Source: Claviceps africana (Eukaryota; Ascomycota; Sordariomycetes; Hypocreales; Clavicipitaceae). Taken from it: DNA of 64,000 nucleotides. The translations under genes were made by a program, and so were the position numbers. Below, piece by piece: positions 42,001-54,942 of the stretch. How positions within the stretch are numbered: position 1 is the stretch's first letter; every line of letters begins with the position of its first letter. The stretch lies in the NCBI GenBank assembly GCA_018360145.1, contig SRPY01000010.1:62001-126000 (forward strand), written 5' to 3'. Under the pieces are notes generated by a model that worked only from the letters and a program-made list of their open reading frames with translations, made no database searches and had not been told where the DNA came from.

Positions 42001-43184
42001 AAAATATTTACTTATTAAAGTATTAACTTTATTCTTTAAAATATAGAATATATATATTAATGTATTTTTAGTTAAAGTTTACTATTAGTTAATAGTTTAA
42101 GTAAGTCTTTTAATATTAAAAGGAAGATACTAACCTTTTAGTATTATTTATAAAAGCTTATTATAAAGGGTTTTCTTTATAGTTAATTATTACTTTATTA
42201 TAATAAATATTTAATCCTTTTTAAAGGGGATTACTAATTAGTAGCAGCTTTATAAAATAAGATTTAAGGTTTTATTAGCTTAGTAAGTAAATATTTACTA
42301 AAGTGTATTAGTTTTTAATTTAAAATTCTACTATTATATATTAGAAATTCTCTATTATATTAGCGTTAATTTATTTAATATAGAGGTTTTATTATTTAAA
42401 TTTCTCTTTAAGAAAAGAGATTACTTTATTTTAAAAGATTTCTATAGAAGCTAGTTCTAGCTTAATAGATATTAAAGTTTTCTTTTAAGCTTAACTAATA
42501 AAGGCTAATATAGAATTAAAGAAAATTACTTAAGTGTTTATATTTATATACCTTCCTTTAAAAGAAAAGCTATAAGGATTCTCTTTTAATAAAAGTAAGT
42601 TAAATCTTAAGGTTTTTAGCAGTTCTCTTTTATTAATACTATAGTTATCCTTTATTAATATATTTTTTTAATTAATTTAAAAGGTTTTTATAAAAAAGGG
42701 GGTGCTTAATTTATTAATAAAGGAAGAGGCTTATAGTAAGTTTTAGGGACTGTTTTTTAGTTTAAAGAGATTTAAAAGTTTAAACTTTTTTATTTAGTTT
42801 ATTATTTTTTTTATAGCTTTTAGTTCTTTATTAATAAAAGGGCTATTTATAGAATTTTAATAGTAAGGTTAATTAACTTAAATAAGCTTAGGCTAAATCT
42901 ATAGCTTACTATTTATAAATTAGTATTTTATAAGAGTTTTAAGATTTTTAATGTCTTTTTAAAAGAGAAAAGGTTTCTTATAATATTAGAACTTTAAGAA
43001 ATCCTTATAAAATGCTTAAAGTTAGTGTACTTATTAAATTTAATTCTAAGTAATTAAAGAGAGGCTTAGAGTTATTAGCTTAATGTTTTAAGTCTATTAG
43101 TTTTCTTTAGTTATTAATATATAAGTAGTTAGCTTTTATATTTATAATTTAGTATATATAAAAGAAATAGTAATTACTACTACT

Positions 43185-43383
43185 TATTATATACTAAATA
43201 TAGTATATAAAGCGTAGGCATTTATAACTTATAGAATGCATTATAAATAATTATAAAAGAAATTATAAAAGAGAATATATATAAGTTATAGATAGGTGCA
43301 TAGTTGTATATAGTAATAAAGTTGTCTTTCTACTTATGTTCTCAGAAATCCTCCTTTTATATAAGGAATTCCGTCCCGTAACA
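43185..43383 (-). repeat. LTR of element A' (5' LTR in the coding sense)
   Basis: It ends cccgtaaca at 43383, directly before the GTTAC target copy, and pairs with 31077-31275. Confidence 0.9.
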
Positions 43384-43409
43384 GTTACAGTCTTTAAGGG
43401 TTTTGTATA

Positions 43410-44432
43410 TGTTGAAAATAACAGCTATTTTCAGGAGACCTCATCCACTATAAGGACTTTTAATAGGCCTTATAACAACCCTAACCCTAACCTTTATAGA
43501 GACCTTTATAGGGGGTTTTTAGGTTAAAAGCCGGCGGCGGTGCGCGTAATATATATATATATATATATATAGTAAGTGTAAAAATAAATATTTTAGCTAA
43601 GAGCTTATAGCTATAAGCGCTTTACTTTTCTAGCCTTTTTGCCCTTAATTACACGCTTTAATAGCTAGTATACACTTAATTAAAAAGCTAATAAACTATT
43701 AGCTTTAGTAACTAATTTTTATAGTAATAAAGTATATTAGTTAAATTTTAATTAAAGATTTAAGTTATATTACTTAGTAGCTATAAGGCCTTAAATTATA
43801 TAACTTATAAACTACTTTAAAGGAGAAAATAAAAGGTTTTTAAAATTAAATTATATAAAAACTAAAGATTATAAAAAGGAAATATAAAGAGTTTTATTAT
43901 TACTAAAGTAAAGGGAATTTTTCTATATAATTTTCTTAATTTTTAGATTTTTAAGATTTTTTTATATATAGATTTTTATTAAGTAAATTTATAATATATA
44001 TATTAATAAGTTATTTATATAGCTATAAGTTTATTTTTTTATTTTCCTATATAAATAAATTTTATAAAAAATAAAAAGTAGCTTATAAGCCTCTATTAGC
44101 TATATAAATTTACTAATAAGCTTAATAGATATATAAAGAAGAATACTTATCTCTTTATAGCTACCTATAACTATATAAACTATTAATTTTAAACCTATTA
44201 TCTATAATATTAAATAAATTAGATAAAATTTAAGAAAATTTACTTATATTTTATAAGTTAAAATTTAGCGTATTTTATATATTAAAAAGTATATATTAAG
44301 CTTTTAATATAGAAATAAGGCCTATAGTAGCTGCTACAGTGCTATAAAGACCTTTTAACTACTAGCTTACTAAGCCTTACTACCTTAGTATTTTAAAGGG
44401 TAAAAGCCTCTATAAACCCTTTATTTCTAAAA
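43410..44432 (+). repeat. 5' LTR of copia element B'
   Basis: It starts TGTTGAAAATAACAG. The outer 135 bp keep GC-rich sequence (for example ccggcggcggtgcgcg at about 43531), followed by an AT dinucleotide run (43550-43571) and strongly converted sequence further in. Confidence 0.92.
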
Positions 44433-46029
44433 GGTTATAAGCTTAAAAGCACTTTTTAAGTACTAAAAAATTCACTAAATTTTATAAAATAATAAGAAAA
44501 TTCACTAGAAATTATTTAAATTTTCTATATTAAGATATAGACTTAAAGAAAGACTTAAAAGCTATTATTTCTTTTATAAAAATAAAATAAATTTGCTAAA
44601 AGAAGTCTCCCCTTCTATAAAATAAAGAGAAATATAGTATAGAAGAAATTTTACTTCTATAAAAATAGAATCTATAGATTATAAAAGCATTCCTACTTTT
44701 CTAAAAAATTATAGAAGTATTCCTTTTTCTATAATAAGAAAATATATAGAAAATTCCTATTACTATAAAAAAAGTATAGAAGTATTCCCTTTTATAAAAA
44801 GGAAATACTATAGAAGCTTTCCTTCTATAAAGGCCTTAGAAATATTTCTATTTTTAAAGGCTAAAACCTATAAATAAAAGCTTTTATAGGTATTTTTTCT
44901 ATAAATTCCTACTTTATAGAGCTTTCCTTTCTTTATAATTTAGTAGCTATAGACTCTATAAACTTAGGGCCTTAAGCTAAGAGCTAAGAGTAGGTTTAGG
45001 TTAATTCTATAAACTAGCAAATTACTACCTAAAATAATAATATCTTTAATATTCTATAAATATTAGAAGATTTAGCTATAACTATAGCTAATAACCTAAT
45101 AAATAAGTTAATAAATACACTACTAAAAGATCTTAATTTTAATAGAAGTGTAAGCTAAAATAAGGCTTTTAATATACTATATTTCTATAATAACTTTATT
45201 ATTAAGGAATTTAATAAAAGGGTTTATAGCTTCTTAAAGGCTATAAGGCTAAAGAGACTAGAAAACTATAATTAATAGAAATAAGCCTTAGTAATCTAAT
45301 TTAAGGCTTTAAAAATGCCTAATTTTCTAAATAATTCTAAGGGATTTTCTAGTAATTTAAGTAATCTTAACTAAGCTATTATTCTTATACTTTTAAAAGA
45401 TAGCTATTCTAAGGGCCTTTAAGCTACTATAATTTAGTAATAAGACCTAGTAAAAGCCTTTAGCCTTCTAAAAAAGTAGTATTCTTAAAGTGTTAAAATA
45501 TAATATAGCTCTCTATATTTTTAATTCTATAGCTTAAATTTCTAAGGCTTTAAAGAATCCTTAAAGGCTTTTAATACTTTATTGAATAATTTACTAGCTA
45601 AACTAATAATTTCTAGCGTTTCTATAGAACCTATAGATTAAGTAAACTAATATTTATAAGCATTAAAATTTACTTTTCCTTAATAAGTAAAAAGGTAATA
45701 ATTTACTATAAGAACTAATAAAGCCTTAAGGATCCCTATAAAGGTATTAAATTTATAATTTTTAATAGTAAACCTATTAAAAAAGTAGTAAAATAAAAGC
45801 TTTACTATAGCTAAAGCTTTAAATTATAGAGCTATAAGCTTTAAGGAATCTATATATAAAGGCTTTAAAGAAAATAAAATCCTTAATTTTTATAATAAAA
45901 ATAAAAATAATAAGAAAAATAACCTCTAAGAAAATAAGGGAAATTCTAAGTCCTTTTTTAATAAAAAGAAAGGTAAAACCTAGCCTAAGAAATCCTCTAA
46001 AAAGGCTAAAAATAAGGCTTAAAAGGGCG

Positions 46030-49000
46030 CATTTATACTAAGCAATTTTAACCTTACTAATAGCTCTTTAAAGCTTCTTAGCAAACCTAATAGCCTTAGT
46101 GCTAGCAGTAAATCTACTAATTTTAGTAATTCTAGCAGTGTTATTAACACTAAAAAAGACCTAGAGAATAAAAAACCCTTTAAGGCCTTTAATTTTAATT
46201 ATAAAGTAATAAAGAACTTACTTCTTTATAATATAGGCTTTATAATATATTTAGTTAATTTTAAAGAGCACTTTATAAGCTATATTCCTTATAAAAAGGG
46301 GGAAGCTAAGCCTATCTTTACTAATAAGGGACCTATATATCTTAAGGGATATAAAAAAGCTAAATTTCTAATGCTTTATTAATAAAATCCTAATAAATAT
46401 AGGCCTTTAATTCTTTAAGACACACTATATTTTCTAGGTTTAAATATAAATATAGTTAGTAAATTAAAACACTATTTAGTAAAAGGATATATAAGTAAAA
46501 ATGCTTTATATTTAGCTAATAAGTCTTATATTAAGCTTTTAAATATTAAAAAACATAGCTTTTTCTTTAAAATAAAAGACCTATATATACCTCTTTTAAA
46601 ATTACTTAGTAGCTCTTATAGCTACTATAATAGTTATTTTAACTATTAAGCTTTTAGCTACTCTATAAAGGTTAAAATCCCTCTTTAAAAGCCCTTATAA
46701 GCTAAAGAAGCTATTAAAATTAAAGAATTAAAGGATTTTAACTTAAAACCCTTTAATACTATAGCCCCTTCTTCCCTAATACCTATAGCCTTAAGCTAGG
46801 TCTTTAATTCCTTTAATTTAGCACTTAATTCCCTTAAATTAAAGCTTAATTCTTAAGGGGTATAATAAGCTTTAGCAAACCCTCTTACTATATTTTTAAA
46901 GGCTTTAAAAGACTTAAAAATAATAAAAGGTCTTTTAAAGCCTTTAAAACTATAGGCACCTTAATAAAAGGCCTGTAAACCCTTTAATAAAGCCTAATAG
47001 AGAGCTATAAAAGAAGGCTTTATAAAGCTTAAAAGGTTAAGCTTAAGCGCTAAAAGTTAGCCTTTAAAGCCTAATTTATACTAAAAATTACTAAAACTAG
47101 CTAGAATTTAATATATTTAGCTAGAGTATTTAGGGATTAACTTTTTAAAGAAAATAAGCTTATTAGCTAAGGGAATATTAGATTTTACTAGTATTAAAAA
47201 TAAGGATTTTAACTACTTAATCTATACTTAAACTAAAGCAGTTAAAAGACTTAATAAAAATTTAATTCCTAACCCTTTTAAAGCTTTAAATAGGCTAGAG
47301 GGGGATATAGTAAAAATCAGCCCTACCCCTTATAATAAGCAGTAAATCTACTTATTTTTAATAAATTAAAAAATTAAATTTAAGTAAGCTTTATAAATAC
47401 TTAATAAAGAGAGACCTACTATATTTTTAGCTATTAAAAGCTTCTTTAAAGCCCTAAAGAATAAGTTTAGTACCTACCCTAAACATTTATATTTTAATAA
47501 AAGTAAAGAAATTAATTTTACTTTATAAAGCTAGCTAGCTAAAAAAGGGATAAAATTTATAACCTCTTTCCCTTATATTTATAAGTAAAATAGATTAGCT
47601 AAGCATTTTATCTATATTATTTTAAATAGATTATAGGCTACCCTACACTGGTCTGGTTTGCCGTTATTTTTATAGAATTTTATCTTTTTTTTAGTTATAA
47701 ATTCTATAAATTTATTAGTAAATTTAACTAAACTAGCGTACCTAGCATAATTATTTGCTAATAACTTTAATAGGCCCTTTATACTTAATTATAGCTCTTT
47801 TAGAGCTATAGGCTTTTATTATAAAGTCTTAATTCCTTTAGAAAAAAGACTTAAAGCTTAAAAGCTAGCCTTTAAAATAATACTTAATAAGCTACTTACT
47901 ATAGTAAGTTTTAAGACCTATATAGTATATATTCCCTTTAAAAGGCTTATAATAAAAACTAGCTTTTTTAGAATTATAAAACCTATAAGCCTTATTTTTA
48001 GCAGCCTCCTTAAGCTTTCTATAGGGAATAATAGCTCTTTAAAGAGGGATTTCCCTAATAAAAATGCCTTAAAACCCTTTATAATTATAAAGGGGGCTAA
48101 GGCAAATTTAGAACCTTTTAATCCTTTAATAGAGAATAATTCCTTAAAGGGGGAAAAATAACTAAATAAGGTTATTTTTAGTAATAAAGATTACCCTATT
48201 CTTTATAATTAAATAGTTAAAAATAAGCTTAGCTAAACCCTTAGTTCTAAGGATTAAAATTCACTAAATTTAATATAATTTAAGCCTGAAAAAATCGATT
48301 TAAATCTAAATAAAATAGATATTAATATAGGGGCTCTTATATATTAAATCTACTATAAGGTATAACTTAAAGTAAAAGAAAATATACTTAATAGTAAGCC
48401 TAAAACTTAAAAGTAAGCTTTATATTTACTAAATAAAGCTAAATAGCTTAAAGTAATTTTTAGTAAATTTAAGTAACTTTTAAAGGCTAAAACCTTTAAA
48501 TTTATAAAGGCAGACTAAGTCTCTAAAGGCTAAAAGGTTTTAAAAAATCGCTTAATATTAAAAATAAAGAGAGATAAAGAAAATAATCCTTTTAAATATA
48601 AAGTATAGCTTATTATTAAAGGATTTATATAAATAAAAGGGTTAAATTATATAGATACCTTTACTGCTATTAGTATTACCTTTAGCTAGTAAATTTTATT
48701 AGCTTTAGTAGCTTAAAATAATTAAAAAATAAAGTAAGTAAACTTTATTAATACCTTTTTAAATAGCTACTTTAAGGAGCTTATTTATATAATAATTCTT
48801 AAGGGCTTTATAGAATTTATTAAGTAAAATCTATACTTAGCTAAATTAGCTAAAAGCTATAGCTATAAAGCTTTTAAAAAGTAAATAATTATCCTTAGAA
48901 AGACCCTTTATAGCTTAAAGTAAAGCTTTAAAGAGTAGTAGTAAATACTAATTAAAGTGCTTAAAAGCCTTAGTTTTAGCCCTTTTATATTTAACCTTAC

Positions 49001-49890
49001 TATATTTTATAATTTAGTAACTAAAATATTTATTATTACTTATATTAATAATTACCTCCTTATAAAGCTAAATTTACAATATATTTAATAGCTTAAAAAG
49101 GCCTTATATAAGGCTTACTTTATAAAAAATAGGGGCTTTATTAAATTCTTTTTAAAGGTATAAATATAGTGTAATTAAAAAAATAAGGTCTTAAAAATAT
49201 ACTAAAAACAGTATATTTAAAAGGCCTTAGTATACTTTAAGTTAGAAAATTATAAAGTAGTTAAAATTTTAATATAGTTAAAGGTCTTAAAAACATAGCT
49301 TATTAAGCCTTTAAAAAGCTAAGAAATTAAAGAATATTAAAGTATAATAAAGACTATTATATATTTAATACTCTTTATTAAACTTAATATTATTTTTACA
49401 CTATAGTAGCTTTTTATAGCCTTATTTAGTCTTTATTTAAAATATTTAAATACTATAAAAAGCTTATTAAAGTACCTCTTTAATACTTAAAACCTTACTA
49501 TAATTTATAAGGGTCCCTTTATAAATTTAAGTAAAAATAATACTATTAACTATAGCTTAATTAAGTTTTATAATAATAATTTTACTAAAGATAGAAGCTT
49601 TTTTAAATCTACCTATATATATTTATTTAAGCTAGCCAGTAGCTCTATAAGTTAAAAGAGTAAAAAAGTTAGTATAATAGCTTTATGTACTATAAAAGCT
49701 AAATTAAATACAATCTATAAGACCTTTAAAGAGCTTTAGTAGCTAAAGGGTATTTTTAAGGAGCTAAAGGCCCTTATAAAGCCCTTTATTTAGATTTTTT
49801 ATAATAACTAAGGCGCTATAAAGACTGCCTATAATTTAGCACTTTATAGCTATACTAAGCATACTTTATTAAAATTTTACTATACTTAAC
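46030..49890 (+). pseudogene. Degenerate copia pol of element B' (protease, integrase, RT, RNase H)
   Basis: One frame can be followed for most of its length when TAA/TAG are treated as decayed codons. The protease-like site is near 46207-46260. Integrase is at about 46440-47700: the RLEGDIV segment (about 47300) and the block near 47570-47600, normally NGxAER, are visible. RT is at about 48650-49110: FINTFLN (normally DVxxAFLxG), TLYSLKQS (normally LYGLKQAP) and the YINNY box at 49041-49055 (normally YVDD). RNase H ends near 49790-49890 with FYNNQGA (normally DNxGA). The integrase-before-RT order is diagnostic for Ty1/copia. Asp-to-Asn and Gly-to-Ser/Arg changes are what G-to-A RIP produces. 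Confidence 0.88.
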
Positions 49891-50328
49891 AATAAATCTT
49901 AGCTAGGCTAGTTAAAATAGCTTATTTAAATACTAAGAAAATACTAGCTAATAGCTTAATAAAGCCCTTAGCTATACCTTTATACACTATTTTCTTAAAG
50001 CTTATAGGGCTTTAATACCTATAGTAATTGCTATAAATCTTAATACCTAGCTAAAGGCATTAAAACCCTTATAAAAACACTTAAAAAATATAAAATAATT
50101 ATTAAAATAATTATTAAAATTAACCTTTAACTTTAATAATAAATTTTATTTAATTAGCTATATTTAACTACAGCCTTTTTTTAACTTTTACTAAAAGCCT
50201 TACTTTTTAACTTTTTAAATTAATTATTCTTTTTCTTAAATAATTTTATTTAAATTTATATAGATTTTTTTTTTAAATTTAGTATTTCTTTTTTTATTTT
50301 AGCTCTTAAAATACCTCTTTAAAGGGGG

Positions 50329-51349
50329 TGTTAAAAATAATAGCTATTTTTAAAAGACCTTATCTACTATAAAGACTTTTAATAGGCCTTATAACAACTC
50401 TAACTTTAACCTCTATAAAGACCTTTATAAGGGGTCTTTAAATTAAAAGCTAGCAGTAATGTATGTAATATATATATATATATATATATAGTAAGCGTAA
50501 AAATAGATATTTTAGCTAAAAGCTTATAGCTATAAGCGCCTTATTTTTCTAGCCTTTTTGCCTTTAATTATATACTTTAATAGTTAGTGTATACTTAATT
50601 AAAAAGCTAATAAACTATTAGCCTTAATAACTAATTTTTATAGTAATAAAGTATATTAGCTAAATTTTAATTAAAGATTTAAGCTATACTACTTAATAGC
50701 TATAAAGCCTTAAGTTATATAACTTATAAGCTACTTTAAAAAAAAAATAAAAGGTTTTTAAAATTAAATTATATAAGGACTAAAGGTTATAAAAAGGAAA
50801 TATAAGGAGTTTTATTATTATTAAAGTAAAGGGAATTTTTCTATATAATTTTCCTAATTTTTAGATTTTTAGGATTTTTTTATATATAGATTTTTACTAA
50901 GTAAATTTTTAGTATATATATTAATAGATTAGTTATATAGCTATAAGTTTATTTTTTTATTTTTTTATATAAATAAATTTTATAAAAAATAAAAAGTAGC
51001 TTATAAGCCTTTACTAGCTATATAAATCTACTAATAGGCTTAGTAAGTATATAAAAAAAACACTTATCTTTTTATAGCTATTTATAACTATATAAACTAT
51101 TAATTTTAAACCTATTATTTATAATATTAAATAAATTAAATAAAATTTAAGAAAATTTACTTATATTTTATAAGCTAGAATTTAGCGTATTTTATATGCT
51201 AAAAAGCGTGTATTAAGCTTTTAACACAGAAATAAAGCCTATAGCAGCTGCTATAGCGCTATAGAGACCTTCTAACCGCTAGCTTACTAAGCCTCACTAC
51301 CTTAGTATTTTAGAGGGTAAAAGCCTCTGTAAACCCTTTATTTCTAAAA
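50329..51349 (+). repeat. 3' LTR of copia element B'
   Basis: It pairs with 43410-44432. Its outer (right) 150 bp, next to genic DNA, keep CpG, CpA and TpG sites. Its inner start, reading gttaaaaataatagc, is fully converted. Confidence 0.92.
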
Positions 51350-51608
51350 GTATATTATACTATATAATTATAGAGGGGTATTTAAAAAACACCTTTTACC
51401 TTAAACCGTCTAGTAAGGTGGGGCGGGCGCCCGAATAGAATTTTCTAGCGGCCCAAATAGCAAAACTCCGAAAGGCGACGTGCCCACCATGGACAAGCAC
51501 ATGTGGCCAACTACTCGTCGTAGCTGCTGATAGCACGGAAGACCCCGTTGTGGTACCAGTCCATGTGATGCCACCTCTGATAACGAGCATATACATAATA
51601 CATACAGT

Positions 51609-51627
51609 ATGGATGGATGGATGGATG
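51609..51627. repeat. ATGG tetranucleotide microsatellite
   Basis: Four tandem units reading atggatggatggatgg. Confidence 0.8.
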
Positions 51628-52082
51628 CGTATGTACAATATATATTGGCCAAGGCCGTGAATAACTCTTACGTTTCGGTCCAGACTGCGTCAGCAGACAA
51701 ATAGCGGCTACGAGAACCCCGCCGCCGCCGCACCTTTTGTCATTGGCAACAGCTTTCCTCAACATGTCGGAAACGTCCCTCCACTTGGATCATACGACAC
51801 CTGCGCGCCGTTGGAGTGGGAAGGAATGATTCATGACTCTGTTTTGCAATAGTTGGTGATTCTTGGACGGGCTGGCCAAAAAAAGTGACTCAAGGCGGCC
51901 CACGCCGAGGGAACCATTACGTGAAATGAATTGCGTTTTCGTCGCCTTGATGGGTTGCCACAAAGCTTAGGTCGGCCATTGGGGACCACAACATGATGTC
52001 CCAATATTTGTGCGTGCAAGTCCATGGTACTATGCACATTCTGTTGTGCATACATTCAGTACAGTATATACTCGGTACACTA

Positions 52083-52180
52083 TGTGTTACCTACCTACTT
52101 ACCTAGGTACTTCTTACTTACTTACCTACTTAGTTGAGAAGTAGGGTACTTACTTACTTAACCTACTTACCTACTACCTG
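52083..52180. repeat. TACC/TACT imperfect tetranucleotide repeat
   Basis: About 100 bp made of tacctactt-type units, with short inverted partners such as cctagg. A related cluster lies at 53893-53937. Confidence 0.75.
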
Positions 52181-53282
52181 CATAATCCGTGTTGTACACA
52201 CACGCATGCCCAGCGTGTAGATGGGCAGGCACTCTGTTGCGCCTAAACGGCCAGGCGTAGCGTTGTGGGCGGCTGAATGACGTCGTCGCAGTCGGCATGT
52301 CTTCCTTTTCCTCGTCATGGTTCACCCCTGCCATGGCTTTTTATTACCCATTATTACCTAACAGCTTAAGCCAGAAAACCGCCACGAGATAAGAGCCAGG
52401 AGTGGTGGGTGGGGAGACAGGCTGGCAGGGCTTGGAGCGTGGGATGGAGACTGGGCGGTGTTGCGTCTACTAGCAATCCAAACGGAACCCTTGTCATCGT
52501 ACGAGTACATTGTACGGCGCACATGTGCATGAGTACATTGTTTGTCATGATAACGAATGGTCCAGTGAGATTGCTCGCGCGCAGCGTATCCCAGTTCTCA
52601 GAGTAGCCACTTCTGGAGCCTCGACTGGCTCCATCCCTGTTCCGCATCTAGTATTCATTACTAATAAGCATCGACCCCAAAGTGCCAGTGTCTCGAGTTT
52701 CAAGCCATGACACACCGCACAAGACACGCGGGCGTCGTCGCTGCCGCCCTTGTGAAGCCATTCCCCCATGAACCAATTGGTGCGGGCTTCGTGGACTTCT
52801 GCTCGGCCGCCTGCTCAGCCGCCTGCGTGGGCGGCGAGGTAGGCACCCGACAACTTCAAACCGACACCGAGGAGAGTTGAGCAGGGTGCGGAAAGATGCC
52901 GTGTATTTCGCGCGTCTCCGTTCGGTCATGACGTGCAACGGTAGCAGTGGCGGCTATGCGGTAGTTCTTGGAAATAATAAGAATGGTGACTCGAGGCAGA
53001 CACCAGAGAGACAAAAGCAAAGCTTCGATCTGCAATTCACGGGATTGACAATGCTTAGCCTCCCCGCGTCCCAAAAAGAAAACATGTACATATGTACACA
53101 TACTTACTACACATACATAAAGCAGTACCACACAGATTTGTATCGATGATGATTCGGCATAGCTCCCGCCAATTACTGCCCGCGATAAGAGAAAATCTGG
53201 ACCTACATACAGAGTACTCCAACCGGGGCTCGGCATCCGTTTGATGGGTGGACGACAGATGGAGTCTGACAGAGCAGAAGTG

Positions 53283-53331
53283 AAAAAAAAAGAAAGAGAA
53301 AGAGAAAGAGAAAGAAAGGAAAAAAAAAAGA
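53283..53331. repeat. Purine run with GAAAGA units
   Basis: An A-run followed by repeated gaaaga units and another A-run, all purine on the plus strand. Confidence 0.75.
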
Positions 53332-53892
53332 TGCAGCTCATCCCCCACGCGCCGGTCTTGTCACGCTTTGCGTTGCCTGCGCGCCATTTCTTCATAGCGA
53401 CAATGGACCACCCAACAAATGGCGTCGTGACTGGCCGGTGAAGATGGCCGCAAGACATGAGCCCGATTTAACGAGTTTGGGCGTTGCAACTTGCATGCGG
53501 ATGCGTCTCGGTTGAGCAGCGATGGCTTCAGTGACCATGACTTTTTGGGTTTACTTAGTTTCTCGCCCTCTCCCCACTGGCCGGCCCTCATCCGTCATCG
53601 CCGGCAAGGTTGTTGTTCTCGCACTTCGAGCCTAGTCTCTAGTCCGGGGAAAAGAGTGGAAAAGGCGGAAGCGACTGAAGAGGACCGAAGTCTCGAGATG
53701 CACATGTCGCACTTTTCTTGTCGGTACTTATGTATGTGTACCTTGCCGGGCCGGCCGGGTTAGAGTTGGCAGGCGCGACCGGGCTAGATTGTGCGTGGTT
53801 GCCTCGGTGTTCCTACGTGCACATACCTCAATGTACCAGAGGCCCAGGCTCTAGTCACTGTACCAGGTGCCTACCAGGTACCGGTACTCAGA

Positions 53893-53937
53893 GACTTAGG
53901 TAGGTAGATACTTACTAAGTACCTAGGTAGGTACTTA
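53893..53937. repeat. TAGG/TACT imperfect tetranucleotide repeat
   Basis: Units of taggtaggta and tacttac arranged around a central cctagg, the complement type of the cluster at 52083. Confidence 0.7.
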
Positions 53938-54840
53938 CTCATCTTGGATTTCTACGCTCATCATTGGCAGGCACGCTGCTACACGCGAGAGGCTAGAGCC
54001 ATCCTGGGGCCAAGTAAGAGCTCGAGCATCAGACCCAGACCCAGACCATCCAGCTTTATGACCACAAATTCCTCGCTTCTTGTTCAAGTCTGCATCCTTT
54101 AAGCTTCTCCTCCAGACATACTCTGTGTACGTGTGTATGTACATACATATGTCTGTACGTGCAGACATATGCTATTGTATGCTCGTCGAGGATCCGCACC
54201 ACATCACCAAGAGACGGCAACAGGGTTTACGCCAACCCCTGCTCATCCACTCTGCCGGCGTCGTTACTTAATTCCCTTCTATTTCCCCTCCCGTCTGTCC
54301 CCAAGATTCAGCGTGCGAAGGAAACCAAGCCTTCCGATCTGTTTCTCTGAAAAATTCGACTTTGCAGAAGGCTAGATACCTCGCTACTCACCGCGCGCAA
54401 GCAGCAGAAGAACACGCAGCTGCCGGTTTCAATGACGCCGATAACCCACGGTTATCTCATCTTGGCCTCCGTCGTAACCTGACTTCCGGACACAGAACCG
54501 GAAAACTTCACACAGACGTCTCGGCTTTCTTGCCTTTGGCTGCGCATTCCAAGTACATAGCGCGACCTCGCCGACCGCGAACTCCCCAAGGGCAATCGTC
54601 GCTGTGCCCGCATTTCCCATTTTATTGTGTCAGGTTCCGTTCTTGCGTCCGGTTTGGCCACGGTAATTCTGAAAACAGGAATCAACACAGGAGACAAACC
54701 CGGCATGTTACATTTTTCTTGCTCTCTTCTTTGGAATCAACCAGACACCATTTGACACCTCATCGCGAGGCTCTTCTGTCATCTTGGTACTGGTACGGCA
54801 TTTTGGAAACTACATTGAGCACCAAACTTGTTGCTTTAAA

Positions 54841-54942
54841 AGGAAAGGAAAGAAGGAAAAGAAGGAAGGAAAAGAAGGAAGGAAAAGAAGGAAGGAAAAG
54901 AAGGAAGGAAAAGAAGGAAGGAAGGGAAGGGAAGGGAGGAAA
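54841..54942 (+). repeat. 13-bp purine tandem repeat in the regulator's upstream region
   Basis: About five units of aaaagaaggaagg followed by gaagg/gggaag variants, ending about 100 bp before the start codon at 55045. A strand-asymmetric GA tract like this is common in fungal promoters and leaders. Confidence 0.85.

Larger units (their letters stand above)
31077..43383 (-). mobile_element. Ty3/gypsy LTR retrotransposon copy A', uninterrupted
   Basis: Terminal direct repeats of 199 bp (31077-31275 and 43185-43383) are flanked by GTTAC (31072-31076 and 43384-43388). At 12,307 bp it is the complete version of element A, colinear with it throughout. It serves as the empty-site reference for the copia insertion B. 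The RT box is at about 38785-38766 and the integrase zinc segment near 37515-37440, both on the minus strand. It is fully RIP-mutated. It differs from A by a 69-bp tandem duplication at 33397-33534 and many C/T and G/A changes. Confidence 0.93.
43410..51349 (+). mobile_element. Ty1/copia LTR retrotransposon copy B'
   Basis: Terminal direct repeats (43410-44432 and 50329-51349) are flanked by GTATA (43405-43409 and 51350-51354). A polypurine tract aaaggggg (50321-50328) directly precedes the 3' LTR, and a primer-site-like ggttataagc follows the 5' LTR at 44433. Coding sense is plus. Length is 7,940 bp, matching B without its two solo LTRs. It lies only 21 bp beyond the right target copy of gypsy A'. 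It forms the right edge of the AT-rich block, and genic DNA starts about 55 bp after it. Confidence 0.94.

Noticed and set aside
43468..43496. Telomere-like aaccctaaccctaacc motif in the copia LTR
   Set aside because: Only about two units, inside a transposon LTR; the matching place in element B reads gagttagggtcg, so it is chance similarity and not a telomere or interstitial telomeric array.
43336..43527. 63-codon open frame across the gypsy LTR and copia LTR junction
   Set aside because: It spans two independent insertion junctions, so it cannot be an inherited gene.
1..51400. CRISPR array, tRNA, rRNA or mitochondrial DNA in the AT-rich block
   Set aside because: No regularly spaced repeats, no tRNA or rRNA signature, and the block is composed of nuclear retroelements with RIP patterns, which excludes mitochondrial origin.
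52856..53458. 200-codon minus-strand open frame in the spacer
   Set aside because: It crosses the GAAAGA simple repeat, giving Ser/Leu/Phe runs; it has no domain and no plausible introns or partners.
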